Assembly (NCBI GenBank): GCA_020466095.1
Contig: CM035809.1
Span: 23,869,942-23,933,941 of the forward strand
Length of the DNA: 64,000 bases
Direction of reading: 5' to 3'
From: Chlorops oryzae
Lineage: Eukaryota; Arthropoda; Insecta; Diptera; Chloropidae
How positions within the stretch are numbered: the stretch's first letter is position 1; each line of letters opens with the position of its first letter. Shown here in pieces: positions 44,416 to 55,622 of this stretch. The notes below the pieces were generated by a model, which had not been told where the DNA came from, made no database searches, and saw nothing but the letters and a program-made list of their open reading frames with translations. Made by a program: the position numbers and the translations under genes.

Positions 44416-45291
44416 CTAATTCCAAATATATCGATCGCTGATGTTACGGTGGTGGTGGTGCTCTCCCTCTCTACTCACAGGTGGTTTTCTTCTTCGTCTT
44501 CGTAATCGGCGTAATCGTCGTCTGCGTCTTGGATGACATGGATGACTCGAGTCCATAGCCCACCTTGAATATCGATCGCGTGCAATATTTTGTTTCGCCT
44601 CTTTGGCAGCACTTTCTGCCTTCGATGCTGCAGACATGGTCTTCTCCCAATCTTCTCGCGATGCTGTCAATTGTACGAGCAACGATTCGACATGATCCTT
44701 TTGCTCTTCGAATGAAATCGTTTTCTGAGCTAATTCCTCTTTTATCATTTCGGCGATTTGATCAATACGCTCCGATGTGCTATAGAAATCCTGAAGTGCG
44801 TCATCAAGAAATTTTAATAAATTCATTGACTTTTTCCGTGACTCGCACAAATTGTTGACCTTGTCGTTTGTATCCTTAATTGCGCATTTTTCCGTTTGAA
44901 TAATTGTTCGCAAACTTTCAAGATCCTTATTCAATTTTTTGACTTTCAATTCAGTTTTCTCTTCGATAGTTTCGGCATTTTTTAAGGCTCTCATTGCGTC
45001 TCTGGCTAATTTCTGCCACTTTTCTTTATCTCTCATTTGATCGCCGATTCGATCCATTAAATTGTCATCGTCATCAATCGAATTGGGATCACCACCACCA
45101 CATCCACCACAACCACCACCAGAACTTTCGCATTCTTTATTCGGATCCGATGTTGTCGCTTTCAGATCCTTTGGTTGCTGTGCCGCTGCGCTACTTTTCG
45201 AACGCTGTCTTTGGTAATAGGCATGACCGTGCATCGAAGCGGAGATTCCAACAATTACATTCATTATCGTGAGTAGCCTAACCCATTGCAT
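44416..45291 (-). CDS. predicted secreted coiled-coil protein, unknown function
   Basis: A 291-codon open frame from ATG 45291. It begins with a signal-peptide-like MQWVRLLTIMNVIVGISASM, then a Q/S/A linker, a Gly/Cys patch (SSGGGCGGCGGGDP), an acidic SIDDDDN, and a long heptad-rich charged region (about residues 80-235). The end is Arg-rich (RRRRRLRRLRRRRRKPP). In another frame the same 3' DNA reads VIQDADDDYADYEDEEENHL then stop at about 44473, so the true C-terminus is uncertain; a donor-like CCT|GTGAGT also occurs at 44477. An in-frame ATG at 45378 would add 29 residues before the hydrophobic segment. I do not recognise the family. It is divergent from the U2 gene. Confidence 0.7.
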   Translation of the reverse strand: MQWVRLLTIMNVIVGISASMHGHAYYQRQRSKSSAAAQQPKDLKATTSDPNKECESSGGGCGGCGGGDPNSIDDDDNLMDRIGDQMRDKEKWQKLARDAMRALKNAETIEEKTELKVKKLNKDLESLRTIIQTEKCAIKDTNDKVNNLCESRKKSMNLLKFLDDALQDFYSTSERIDQIAEMIKEELAQKTISFEEQKDHVESLLVQLTASREDWEKTMSAASKAESAAKEAKQNIARDRYSRWAMDSSHPCHPRRRRRLRRLRRRRRKPPVSREGEHHHHRNISDRYIWN

Positions 45292-45724
45292 CTCATTTTC
45301 AAGTAAAAGCTCAAATGTATCTTCGAGTTGGAAACTTTCTTTCCAAAACAGTCTTTCAATAAAAAATAGAAAAATCATTTTTTTGGAAATTTTTTTTTCT
45401 TTCGATTTTCAATATTTTTTCTCAAATAAACATCTTGGATTTTTGATTATTTTTTCAATTCAAATGAGCACAATTTTTTTGTGATTGATTTGTGCTTTGT
45501 TTTCTACTCCTACATGGTTTTCAAGAGGGCTAAATGAAGACAAGCGGTTACAGTATAATGAGCTGCTTCAGCAATGATTATAATATTTTCATTCAATAAT
45601 TTCAAATTTATTCATACTTTTCTATAAAATAAGTTATATTCCATTTGTAATACTGTAAATAGTAAAAGCAAGGCAAAACGCAGCTGCAGTAACCTTGACG
45701 ACTGCTTTGAAATTTTTTTTTTTA

Positions 45725-45745
45725 TAATTCTCATTTTGTTTATAA
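45725..45745 (+). promoter_or_regulatory. PSEA of U2 snRNA gene
   Basis: The 21 bp element starts TAATTCTCATTTTGTTTA exactly 61 bp before the U2 start, the expected position of the insect proximal sequence element A. A TATATATT string follows after 9 bp. Four repeat-borne relatives occur in this window. Confidence 0.88.
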
Positions 45746-45785
45746 ATTGCGTCATATATATTCAACATGAAAATTTTGTTTAGTT

Positions 45786-45975
45786 ATCGCTTCTCGGCCT
45801 TATGGCTAAGATCAAAGTGTAGTATCTGTTCTTATCAGCTTAACATCTGATAGATCCTCCATCGGAGGACAACAAATGTTAAACTGATTTTTGGAAATAG
45901 ACGGAGTGTTTAGGGGCTTGCTCCACCTCTGTCGCGGGTTGGCCCGGCATTGCAGTACCGCCGGGATCGGCCCAA
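45786..45975 (+). ncRNA. U2: U2 spliceosomal snRNA
   Basis: The 190 nt sequence begins ATCGCTTCTCGGCCTTATGG and contains the branch-point recognition GTGTAGTATCTGTTC, the stem TCCTCCATCGGAGGA, the Sm site GATTTTTGG, and the 3' stem-loops ending GCAGTACCGCCGGGATCGGC. No disabling change is seen in these conserved segments. It pairs with intron branch points in the major spliceosome. Pol II-type promoter with PSEA at -61. Confidence 0.97.
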
Positions 45976-48116
45976 TTAAAGATGCATGTGTAAGAAATCA
46001 TAGAAAAGTAAAGTGCAAAGCTGCCCAAATAGATAAAATTACTTTTGAAATGACTGGTAAAGTTTGAATAATCTGCATTTGGAACATAGACGCACGGCTG
46101 GCCCTCCCAAAAATAATGAAGTCCTTCGACAATTTAAAAAATAATAATTAATTTACAATTATATACAAACAGCAATTTTTGGGATGTATATAATTCCGAT
46201 AATTCTTAGAGCGGCAGCTGCTAATCGATTGTTAGTGGTGGTGGTCCAGTTGCCAGATTAGTGGGTTTTCCCAATTGTGGTTTTTTACTCAAAAACGTGA
46301 CATGGGGAAAAGTATGGTACTTCATATCGAATTTATCACTAGCATTTGAAGGTATATTTACATACGTACAATTTTAAGTTACTGGTTATTTTTTTTGTAT
46401 TCTTGATACTTTATTAAAATAAATTTGCGTTTAAATCCAATGTTCAATTTTGAAATCGGTACGCCCACATTTTCAAAAAATCATTCTGGGTTTTTCTGGG
46501 TTTTTATTTTTTGAAAATGGGGAAAAGTGGGTTTTTTTCCAATATATGAGGTTTTTTTTTATCGATAAAATCTGGCATCATTGTACTACTGTATCCGAGT
46601 AAATTTACGAAATTTAAAAAAAAAAAGATATTGTACAGCTGTCTTTATCATTTTTGAGAAAAAAATTTTTGACGGATACTAGTAAACTACGATACAGATC
46701 TGCATTTCTAGAGAAATGTAGTAATATATCAATTTTAGTAGTATAGTAGTAAGGGTGATGAAAATGTAGTAAAATACTACAATTGTAGTAATTCCGACAG
46801 CACTGATTGTTACTCGTTGTGGCGGCTGAAATTGTAGGTACAATTGAAACCTTTTTCGGCCCTTTTTGACTTCAAAGGACCTGTATTAATCAATTGTTTC
46901 GTTTTAGGTACATTGCGTTTTTCAAAAAATTTTCCGGTCACTAAACCAAAAGAATGTGTAACAAGTAACAAGTGGTTAATTGCAATATTATTATTATTTT
47001 TATTTGCTTTAAGAAAATTTGTCTAGCAGCTACCCAGTAATGTCAACTTTTTAAAAAAAATTTTTACCTTTGTTGATATTTGTTAAGTTTTTAATACAAA
47101 ATTTTTTTTATAAAACAATAATTAAATGGCCAATGATTTTAGGTACATTGGTACCCAAAAAGGTACATATTTTTGTGAAATTAAGTACATTTGGAAATTC
47201 TCATTTTTCATCCCTGGAAGAAAGCCAAAAAAGAACCGAACACAACACAAGCAGCAGTGCTGTCTTTTTTGTATCTTAAAGTAGCAAAATAAATTCTTTT
47301 AAATGGTAGTTTTTATAAAATAAACTCTAAAATAGGAGTTTTTAAGCAATAGAAGAAAAAGAAAGACTAGTTGGGGGTGTCCTTCGAAAACCTCGAACAC
47401 TCGTAAATCAAGATTTGGATTTCGTGAATGTTAAAAACAGATAAACATATGCGAATATAAAAAGTTTTCGAAGATGCTATAGCATCCAAATAGTAGTACG
47501 TGAATGAAAGGAGTAGTAAGGTAGTACGGCGAGACAAAAAGTAGCAAAAAAACTACTATAGTAGCATTTCGACAGCACTGACCACAACAAGCCAAAATTC
47601 GATGTGTATTTTTCGATAACGGATATGTTTACAAATGTTTTTTGTTCAAATGAAAAATTTTCGCAATCCTACCAAAGAAAAAAAGACCTACCTGATTTGG
47701 TAGGAAAAGCCCAAAAGTGGCAACGTTGCTTAGCACAGAAAAGTGGTCAGAGGAAATTCAAATTCATTTTGATATTTTGATTGATTCATGCATAAATCGA
47801 TAATCTGTCGTTGTGTACCATCTAATCTAATCGCCGTTACGACATTCTTTCTTACTGACAATTTAATGACTTTCATCGACTAATGTCAATAATCGGCCTT
47901 AAACTTCAGTCAAACAATCGAAGGTTCATAAAGCTATCAAATCGCCGATTCAAAATAAGGAATTTACGAGTTTTCAATTCTAGTTTTATTATCCGATTTG
48001 AAAGAAAAAGGTAAAATTCATGAATTTTGAGCTTTAATCGACTTATGCTGTTATTTTTTTCAATCCAATTTTTTACGCACGCTGCTAAATTTAACATTGT
48101 TGCTATTGTTAAGAAG
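45976..48116. other. intergenic between U2 and SMIM12
   Basis: AT-rich, with scattered GTAGTA / TACTAC motifs (46720-46800, 47500-47580) and ACAGCACTGA strings that look like degraded repeats, and a TTTTTCATCCCTG end resembling the hAT-like MITE at 50463. No gene supported. Confidence 0.45.
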
Positions 48117-48383
48117 ATGTGGCCTATTCTGTTAGCTATCCTCAAGCGGAATGCTGTTTATATTACCATTCCCATTGCCGGAGTGGTCGGCTTAATTGGC
48201 TATAACTTGGAAAAGGTGATCTCTGATAAATACACACCCTACAGCAAGTCTATTCTGGAAAACCGCGCCGAAAGGCTCACTAACGAGGATATTCTGGAAC
48301 ACGCATTAGACGTAGAAAAACTACAGCTTCAGGGCAACGTTCTTGAACGGAACCTCTCGCCTTCGTTGCAGAAGAAAATTTAA
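48117..48383 (+). CDS. SMIM12-like small integral membrane protein
   Basis: Single exon, 88 aa, starting MWPILLAILKRNAVYITIPI, the conserved SMIM12 opening (MWP then a hydrophobic span). A membrane segment lies at about 12-30 (VYITIPIAGVVGLIGYNLE), followed by a charged tail with ENRAERLTNEDILEH. The function of the family is poorly known; mitochondrial or ER membrane location is not resolved by the sequence. An in-frame ATG 30 codons upstream would add a hydrophobic stretch but lacks family support. Confidence 0.85.
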   Translation: MWPILLAILKRNAVYITIPIAGVVGLIGYNLEKVISDKYTPYSKSILENRAERLTNEDILEHALDVEKLQLQGNVLERNLSPSLQKKI

Positions 48384-49078
48384 CTGTTAAGTTTGAATAT
48401 ATGTGTAAATAATTTTATTATATCATGTAGGATTTCACAACTAAATCATAAGATAGAGAACAATTGTAAAATGTTGGACAACAACAACAAATTTACCTAG
48501 CCGAAATTTTTTATCATGCATGACAATAGTCATCAATGCATAAGTAGTGGCACGTTCATTTGTAAATAGACCAATTGGTGCTCTTTCCGATTACCTTCTA
48601 GTGAAAATGTCATGGAAACGAGCCCATTACAACAGACTCTTCTTCGTCTATTTTATGATATTGTTGGTTAATACTGTAAGCTAGCATTTTTTATAGCTAT
48701 CGTTGAAGTTATTCTTAAAGAAATGGGAATTTATACAATAATTTTTAAATTTCGTTGTTGTGTTATATAAGCTATATAATAAGTAAAAACTTTTGAGTAA
48801 TGTTAAAAAAATTAAAATAGTTTTGCAATCAAAAAATACTTGCAGTCCTATTCTAAATGAATATTCCCCCTGGAATTTTCTGTCTTAGCGTCAACAAGAA
48901 GAATGTGATGAACTTTTCTTAAAAATGTTCGAAATTCTTGAAAGAAATTTTTCCGAAATTTTTCCTTTTTCTCCGCGAAAAAAGGGAAGTTTTCTAAGAG
49001 TCCATAAAAAAAAAGAAAAAATTCGATTACCTTTGCTTAAAAACGTTCGAGATTCTAGTTTCCTCTTATATTCCCTTC
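48384..49078. other. 3' flank of SMIM12-like gene
   Basis: AT-rich; no gene supported. Includes the short CAACAACAAC run at about 48480. Confidence 0.45.
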
Positions 49079-49279
49079 CCAGGCTACGCACTGGAAATCC
49101 AAGGTTACAGGAAACGTGGGCGTCCGAGACAGGGCTGGATGGACACAATAAAATGGGACCTAGAGGCTGTAGGACTCACCTCGGATGATGCAACCGACAG
49201 AACAAAATGGAGAAACTGGTCGCGTTTTGCGGACCCAGGGATAGACTGGGATAGTTAAACACGCAAGAAGAAGAAGAAG
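49079..49279 (+). mobile_element. 5'-truncated RTE-type LINE, 9 bp TSD
   Basis: Encodes only the last part of the ORF (KMGPRGCRTHLG-frame shifted relative to 53566 copy; TCGGATGATGCAACCGACAG, TGGTCGCGTTTTGCGGACCC) and ends in an AAGAAGAAGAAG tail. Flanked by ATTCCCTTC (49070-49078, 49280-49288). Typical RTE insertion. Confidence 0.85.
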
Positions 49280-49288
49280 ATTCCCTTC

Positions 49289-49667
49289 AAAGTGTTCTTG
49301 GAATGGGAGAATTGTTTTTCAAATCTGCAGGGAAAAATGTGTAAGAGATGATAGACGTACGCTTCAATTTCCCTTTCCAATAACAGATTCAGACACGTTA
49401 ATAAGCAATCAAAAGCATTAGCCAGTCAAATATTCTTTCATACTCAGGAATATTCCGAATATATGGAAATCTTCCTGTAATAATAGCTTAAAATAACATA
49501 ACCTATGCAATTGATCGATTTTATGGAAGTTCGATCCGAATCCTAAGGACGCTGCCGAAGCCAGACTGAAGGCCCTGATTGAAAGAAATTTCCACCAAAG
49601 TAAGGTTCCGGTCCTGATTGAAAGAAGTATTGTTGATAGATTTTTTAACTCCGCCATAGTCTGGTCC
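49289..49667. other. non-coding stretch
   Basis: No gene or clear repeat. A short internal duplication of TCCTGATTGAAAGAA / CCCTGATTGAAAGAA occurs near 49575-49628. Confidence 0.45.
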
Positions 49668-49899
49668 CATGATACAAGAAAACAAGATAGCGCCACTTGA
49701 GAGAGGAAACGTCACAAACTCAAAATCGCGATTCGTTGTTGTTGTTTCCCATGTTAAACCGGCTTTTTACTTTTTTGAATAGCATGGGAAACAACAACAA
49801 TTTTTCGCTCAGTGACGTCGCAAACTCAATTTTCGGCTCTCAAAGAGAGCCTCAAAATAGCGGTACTGAAGTGGCGCTATCTTGTTTTCTTGTATCATG
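49668..49899. mobile_element. 232-bp-family MITE, copy 3, 9 bp TSD
   Basis: CATGATACAAG ... CTTGTATCATG flanked by a perfect GTCTGGTCC duplication (49659-49667, 49900-49908). Nearly identical to copy 2 in reverse orientation. Confidence 0.9.
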
Positions 49900-50462
49900 G
49901 TCTGGTCCCAAGTCCAGATTGAGAAAGAGGAGGGGCATAATTTACTTAACTTTACTACCCAACGGGAAAAGGTAAGCAAAGTAAGTTATACATTCAACAT
50001 AACTACCCCTTACGTTAGCAATGAATTTTTGTACAGCGATGTCCTAGGAAAATCGTGCATTACCATTGTAATTGAAACTGTAAGGACATGTCAATTTGGT
50101 TGTTGTTGGTAGAAAATATAACAAAAATCTTCTACTCCTTACAATTCCGAAAAACCTGGTAATGCATAGTTCCACTTCTTTGAACTTATAAATGAATCAT
50201 TAAATTACAAAGTACCCGTTGGGTACTTCTAAACGTAAGGGTTAGTAATGCGAGTAGTCGCAGTATGAATGTTCACCACATCGGAAGTACTGCAGAAGTA
50301 GTGAAATTTCCGGCTGGGATATTTTAAACAATTTTAAATCTACCACTTTTTATATAGATCTACCGCTTCTTCTTTAAAAATCTACCACCTTTAAAAATTT
50401 TCAAGTCCGAGCACTGGATTTAATGCGAGTGGCAGCCGTGTCTGCTACTATTGTGTTAGAAG

Positions 50463-50566
50463 CAGGGATGAAAAAATGTACTTTTTTGAGCACAATTGTA
50501 CCAAATGTACCTTTGGGTTCGAAAGCGTCAGAAAAAGGTAAAATTGTACTTATTTTTTCATCCCTG
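50463..50566. mobile_element. 104 bp hAT-like MITE
   Basis: Inverted ends CAGGGATGAAAAAA / TTTTTTCATCCCTG flanked by GTTAGAAG (left) and GGTAGAAG (right), an 8 bp duplication with one mismatch. Also contains the internal inversions TGTAC / GTAC. Confidence 0.75.
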
Positions 50567-50574
50567 GGTAGAAG

Positions 50575-51177
50575 TTCGGGCACTGGTTGCAGTCCGTTGT
50601 TGTATCTCATTCGAAGTGCGTTGTTCGGCCGCAATTCGGATTTTCGTTTGTCGCGATTCTGTTTTAAATAAATATCGAATAAAATAAATATCGAATAAAG
50701 AATCGAAGTAGCTGATTAAATTCGGGAGTTTGAGGAAGTGTTTTCTTTTTTTTTGTTACATTCGATCACGATCGAAGCCGGCAGTTCTTTCGAAGTGAGC
50801 TCGCGTTTGAATGGATTTAAAAAAAAAAAACGGCTAAGAAAAAGAACCTCGTTTAAGTGTTTTCATGAATAATAAATAAAAGCGATATAAAATATGAAAT
50901 TATGCAATTAATAAAATAAAAGTTAAAATTCGATTTGCCTTTTGGAAAGGCATAAATATTGCAGTTGCGCGCGCGCGCTCGCTTTTCTTTTTGTTGTTGT
51001 TGTTTTTCGGTTTTGAAAAACCGGTAACAGATTGTGTATTTCTTAATGCAATTGTATGCGCTTCGTGGACGGGGGAAAAAAAGCGAATTTGATGGAATCG
51101 TAAATCAGAAAGTGAAGTGCAATAAATTATAAGAAAAATTGTTTAAAAAAAGCCATAAAAATCGGTCAGTCTTGGAG
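50575..51177 (+). other. candidate non-coding first exon of a gene running rightwards
   Basis: A less AT-biased stretch with CGCGCGCGCGCTCGC (about 50969), ends TCTTGGAG|GTAAGAAAAC, a strong donor at 51178. Start unknown; no TATA seen. No long ORF. If real, 51178 onward is its first intron. Inference only. Confidence 0.3.
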
Positions 51178-53550
51178 GTAAGAAAACAATATTATTATTA
51201 CTTGTATGGACTTTGAACTTTAAGGACTGCAGTCCATTGCCACATCACCTACAGTCGAACCTCTCTACAAAGAACTCATGTACATAGCTATAAGGAATTT
51301 CTTCCTTTAGTTGATTTCCTTACCAATGTTGTCAGTTTACGCGATTATATTCTAAAAAGAAGGGCTTTTCTGGTCGCGAAAAATCTTTAGGGAATTCTGA
51401 TGTAACAAATTTTTAGTTTTAATTAAATTTTGAAATCAATTTTAATGGATTTTTGGTCTTATTTTGAGACCTTTAAGGCGATATGTCCCCTAAAAACCGG
51501 AAACTATAACCCATACATGCCTTTTCCGCTCTAAGGTCAGCACATCTTGATGTCCTTCAAACAAATCCCCTTTTGTATTGACTGTATTTCTATAGGTACT
51601 ATAATCCTTCAAAACTTATTGCTCAAATAACACGAAAAACCTTTCACAAGCCCCTTTAACTGCGATTGCTTCCGGCTTGCAATTAAAAACAGAAAAAATA
51701 TTTCTTTCTGTCAATTTAAATATCCTTTCAATTAATACGCTTAACTTGCGTAAGTTAATCAACCCTTTCCAATTTTCGTTGTTCGTTATAGCACCTACCC
51801 CCGGTGTCTACTTTATTCTCGCTTGTTTCCTTTAGCCAACAACTTTTCTCATTATCATTTTGATTACACTGAGAAAAAAATTATCCCAAAAATTTGTTAT
51901 TGCAAAAGAAAAAACATGTTGGAAGATTTTTATGATTTTTCTAAAGCACCTTAACCCTCTGACGCATAAAGGACGAATTTGTCCCAACATATTTTTAACG
52001 ATTTATAGCGTCTAATATTAATAACATTGCTATAAATCGTTAAAATTGTGTGAAATATTTGTCCCTTATGCGAAAAAGGGTTAATCTTATGAAAAATTGC
52101 TGTTTTTCCAAAAAAAATTTCACCCTATGGACGTGTTTTTTCCGCTCAAAAGGGCTATAAATACTTTTTTCCTCTATTTTTACATGCTGAACTGTGGCTG
52201 AAATCTCAAAAAACGGCCGAGTTGACGTCAGTTTTTACGAGGTCGGTTCACATAGTTATAAAAGTTAATGCATAAAATGTAGTGCAAGTAGAAACTTGTG
52301 CTTTCACGGCAGATTCCTTATGGCAACTTTGATGAAATCTTTCCTTAAATTGTTCGGTAGTATCTAAGTACCTAAAGAAGTGAAAAAGGATTTAAAAAGG
52401 TACAATTACATTGTACTCTCTTCTAAGCGGACACCTACGAGACCGAAAAATATGTCCCAAAACGTTCCCATTTAAGGAAAGTATCCGCAAGGAGAGAGAG
52501 CACGCTGTATATCCAAAAAATAAGCATTGAGAGAATACAAATCGTGTCAATGTTCAAAAATGTCCAACTTTATAAACCAAATGAGAATTATAACACAAAA
52601 GGTAAAACTTGCTTACACTGAAAAAGAAGTAAATCGAAAAATTTATTCATTCTAAACAAAAAGCATACACAACACTTTAACAAATGAATTTTCCAATTTT
52701 ATAAAATAAATGAGAATTATTCAAATTATAGAACAATGGAGTGAACAAGTGCTTCCTTTGTAATCAATAAATTTGCTCCTTGAAACTTTCTTATATTTAA
52801 ATATTATCGTTTTTTTGAAACCCAAAAGATTATACGTCCTTTGGACACAAAAAAAAAAAACAGTTGTCACCGTTTCGCTCAGTGTAGCGATGAACCGGAC
52901 GTGAGACGTAATAAATTCGTGACTCCGCGGACATTCATGGACATTTTTGTTCATTAAAATTTGTAGCATTTTACGCCTGTCATTTCTAATTAATTCTGAT
53001 CGATACGGTTAAGCGGTTAAAGTGCTCATTCAATACAATTCGAATTATTCGACTTTTTTTTTTCAAGTTGAATTATTTTTTAAATTTATTTTTCATCAGA
53101 AATTACGCCTTATATCGTCCTCACTACGTCCTTAATGTCTGCTAAATGTATGGCATAGCCCGCATCATTTGTGGTTTCATTTGATGCTTAAAATTTGCGT
53201 TACATCCCCATACTATTTTATTGGATTATTTCAAAAATATTTGCTGTGTTGTTTTTTTTTTTTTTGTGTGTAAGTCGGATTAAATAATATTTATTTCGTT
53301 TTCTTTAATCCGAATCGAATGATAAAAGCATGAAATATTCATTGATATGCGTGCGTGGAATTTTCGGGGAGTGCCATAAATTAAATGGCAGCTTTTTTTT
53401 TTTGGGTGTCGTCGATTAAAAAATAAAAGAGGAATCGAAAATTAGAAAAAAAACCAAAATAAACTTTCGTCGATATTAAGAACCCGTTCACACTGTTTGA
53501 TTTCTTGGGAGATTACAGCTGTTTTTCTTTTCTTATAAATATCTTAATAT
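51178..53550. other. non-coding region (possible long first intron)
   Basis: No coding exon recognised. An inverted pair AACGATTTATAGCG / CTATAAATCGTTA lies around 51997-52043. Two PSEA-like repeats occur at 52570-52719. Strings like CACTGAGAAAAAAATT (51869) resemble MITE ends at 15180. Confidence 0.45.
52570..52719 (-). promoter_or_regulatory. two PSEA-like motifs in repeats
   Basis: On the minus strand TAATTCTCATTTGGTTTA (52570-52590) and TAATTCTCATTTATTTTA (52699-52719) match the U2 PSEA. Neither is followed by a recognisable snRNA or the TATA seen at 16684. They are probably relics of the same repeat that flanks the akirin-like gene. Confidence 0.45.
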
Positions 53551-53565
53551 TGTTGTGAGGTCCTG

Positions 53566-54081
53566 ACGGGACGATCACTCGCGAAGTTACTGAGAGAGTT
53601 AAGGCCGCTTGGCTTAAGTGGCGTTCAACGACTGGTGTTATGTGCGATAAAAAGATAAGCGACCGCTTATAAATCCAAAATTTACCGCACAGTCATCAGA
53701 CCAGTCGGTCTTTATAGTACCGAATGTCTACCAGCAACGAAAGTAGCAGAAAGAAAGGTTAGTGTTATGGAAACAAAGATGCTTCGCTGGATATCCGGAC
53801 TCACTCGTCTTAATCATGTTCCAAACGTAGACATCCGTAGACGCTATGGAGTTGCGCCAATTATTGGGAAAATGCGAGAAGCAAGGCTACGCACTGGAAA
53901 TCCAAGGTTGCAGAAAAAGGGGGCGTCCGAAACAGCGCTGGATGACACAATAAAATGGGACCTAGAGGCTGTAGGACTTACCTCGGATGATGCAACCGAC
54001 AGAACAAAATGGAGGAACTGGTCGCGTTTTGCGGACCCCGGGATAGACCGGGGTAGTTAAACACGCAAGAAGAAGAAGAAG
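53566..54081 (+). mobile_element. 5'-truncated RTE-type LINE, 15 bp TSD
   Basis: Encodes the C-terminal end of a LINE reverse transcriptase polyprotein (AAWLKWRSTTGVMCDKK, then KIYRTVIRPVGLYSTECLPA, VMETKMLRWISGLTRLNHV, DDATDRTKWRNWSRFADP) with at least one internal stop, then an AAGAAGAAG tail. Flanked by TGTTGTGAGGTCCTG (53551-53565, 54082-54096). The protein end and trinucleotide tail fit the RTE clade. Confidence 0.9.
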
Positions 54082-54231
54082 TGTTGTGAGGTCCTGGAAA
54101 TAATGGGTATTAAATACTTACTAATGCTAATATAATAGAACTCCATTTTTTGGTAAAGTTTTTATTTGCGACTTATTTCCTTAAATAAAATGTACTTTAC
54201 CATTGCCCTATTGTAAGATTTTATCGAACTA

Positions 54232-54686
54232 CAGTCTAGTCTGGATAGTTTAAATGCCGCATAGAGTGAACAACTCGGTATTGTGAACGTAAGAAACCAT
54301 ATATAACTATATATGTCACTCAGGAGCCGGTTTTATTTTGGTTCTTTTCACCACGGTCTTGGGTACCCACCACGGTCTTGGGTACCCACCAAAATGACAT
54401 TTTTCACTTAGGTACTCACCAAAAGTATTTCTCTCTCGCTCTTTTTTTGCCTGCCGAGTAACATCTCTTTCTAACTGGCGCGAAATGTCCCGCCAAAATC
54501 TATGAGAGTGACATATATAGTAATATATGTAAGAATCAAACGAACCCATTAAAGTTTTTTCAAAGATCTAAGCTTTTGAAAAAAATAACAAAAAAATAAA
54601 ACCTTCGCCTCGATAGTGTGAACAACCCAGGTATGTAATACAAACAGGCCTTGTAAAAGTTAACCCACTCTATCCATAGTTGATTG
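54232..54686. mobile_element. pogo-like MITE with nested repeat
   Basis: TA|CAGTCTAGTCTGGATAG ... TATCCATAGTTGATTG|TA; related to 6549-7148 (shared CTCGATAGTGTGAACAAC). It is interrupted at about 54295-54535 by another inverted-repeat element. Confidence 0.7.
54295..54535 (-). mobile_element. GTGACATATAT-family MITE, full-ended copy
   Basis: Ends ACTATATATGTCACTC and GAGTGACATATATAGT are inverted. Interior has two direct CACGGTCTTGGGTACCCAC units. Other copies at 16748 and 57760 lack one end. Confidence 0.75.
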
Positions 54687-54699
54687 TACTTATAAAAAA

Positions 54700-55622
54700 A
54701 TTGAAAATTTTCCATTTTAATACTCATTAAAATCGATCACAAAGTCCCTACAATAAATCGAATATAGAAGCTTCCAGAAAAAAACCCATGTTTTTTGATA
54801 TTTTCACAAAAATTGGAATGTGTTTACTTCGTGAAATTATTTTCACAATCAAAAATCTCATCATATCGCGAACCGAAACGACATCCCAAGTCTCGCCAGT
54901 CTCACGCTAGTCTCTCCAATGTTCGTAATCATTTTCTCGTCCCATCACATACATACGATTGCGTACGCATTGTTGCAAAGACGACATAAAGCCACTTAAT
55001 CAAATGTTGCTCCGTGTAATCGTCGTTTTAATCTCTTCAATTTTAAGTACGCCATAAAGCACTCAAACGATTACTTTTATCGACTCGAGCTACCTGATAC
55101 TACTTGGTTCCGATTGCAGATTTTAAGTTTATATGACGGCATCTCCTTGAATGTTATTTGGCCATAAATACACTACACTAAACGAATGAAAACTGTAAGA
55201 AAAAAACGGTTTTACGACAAAGGAAAGTTAGTTTATCGCGAGATTACTGTAATTAAAAACTCAGTACAGTAAGGAAGCTGCCGCCGGTTACTTTCAATCT
55301 GTATCTGTAAACATGGAAATGCTCTGTATTTTATGTCGAATTTAATTTTTATATTTTTTATTATCAACGATGAAAATACGCTCGAGTTGAGCTGTAAAAA
55401 TTGTGATTAGCGCAATTGGGAAAAATAATTTACGGAAGGAGTACTCGAAAGTTTATTGAATGGACCGATAAACATGTTAATCTTATCGGATTAGAAATTT
55501 TTACAATACGCATATTTTTAACCCTTCAATTTCCATTTGAGGATAGTTTTGATGTCCACAATCAGACAATTTCAAAATTTGCAACTCTTTTTAAAAAGTT
55601 TCCAGGAAATTTTTTTGGTATT
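54700..55622. other. non-coding stretch
   Basis: No gene or repeat boundary recognised. Confidence 0.4.
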
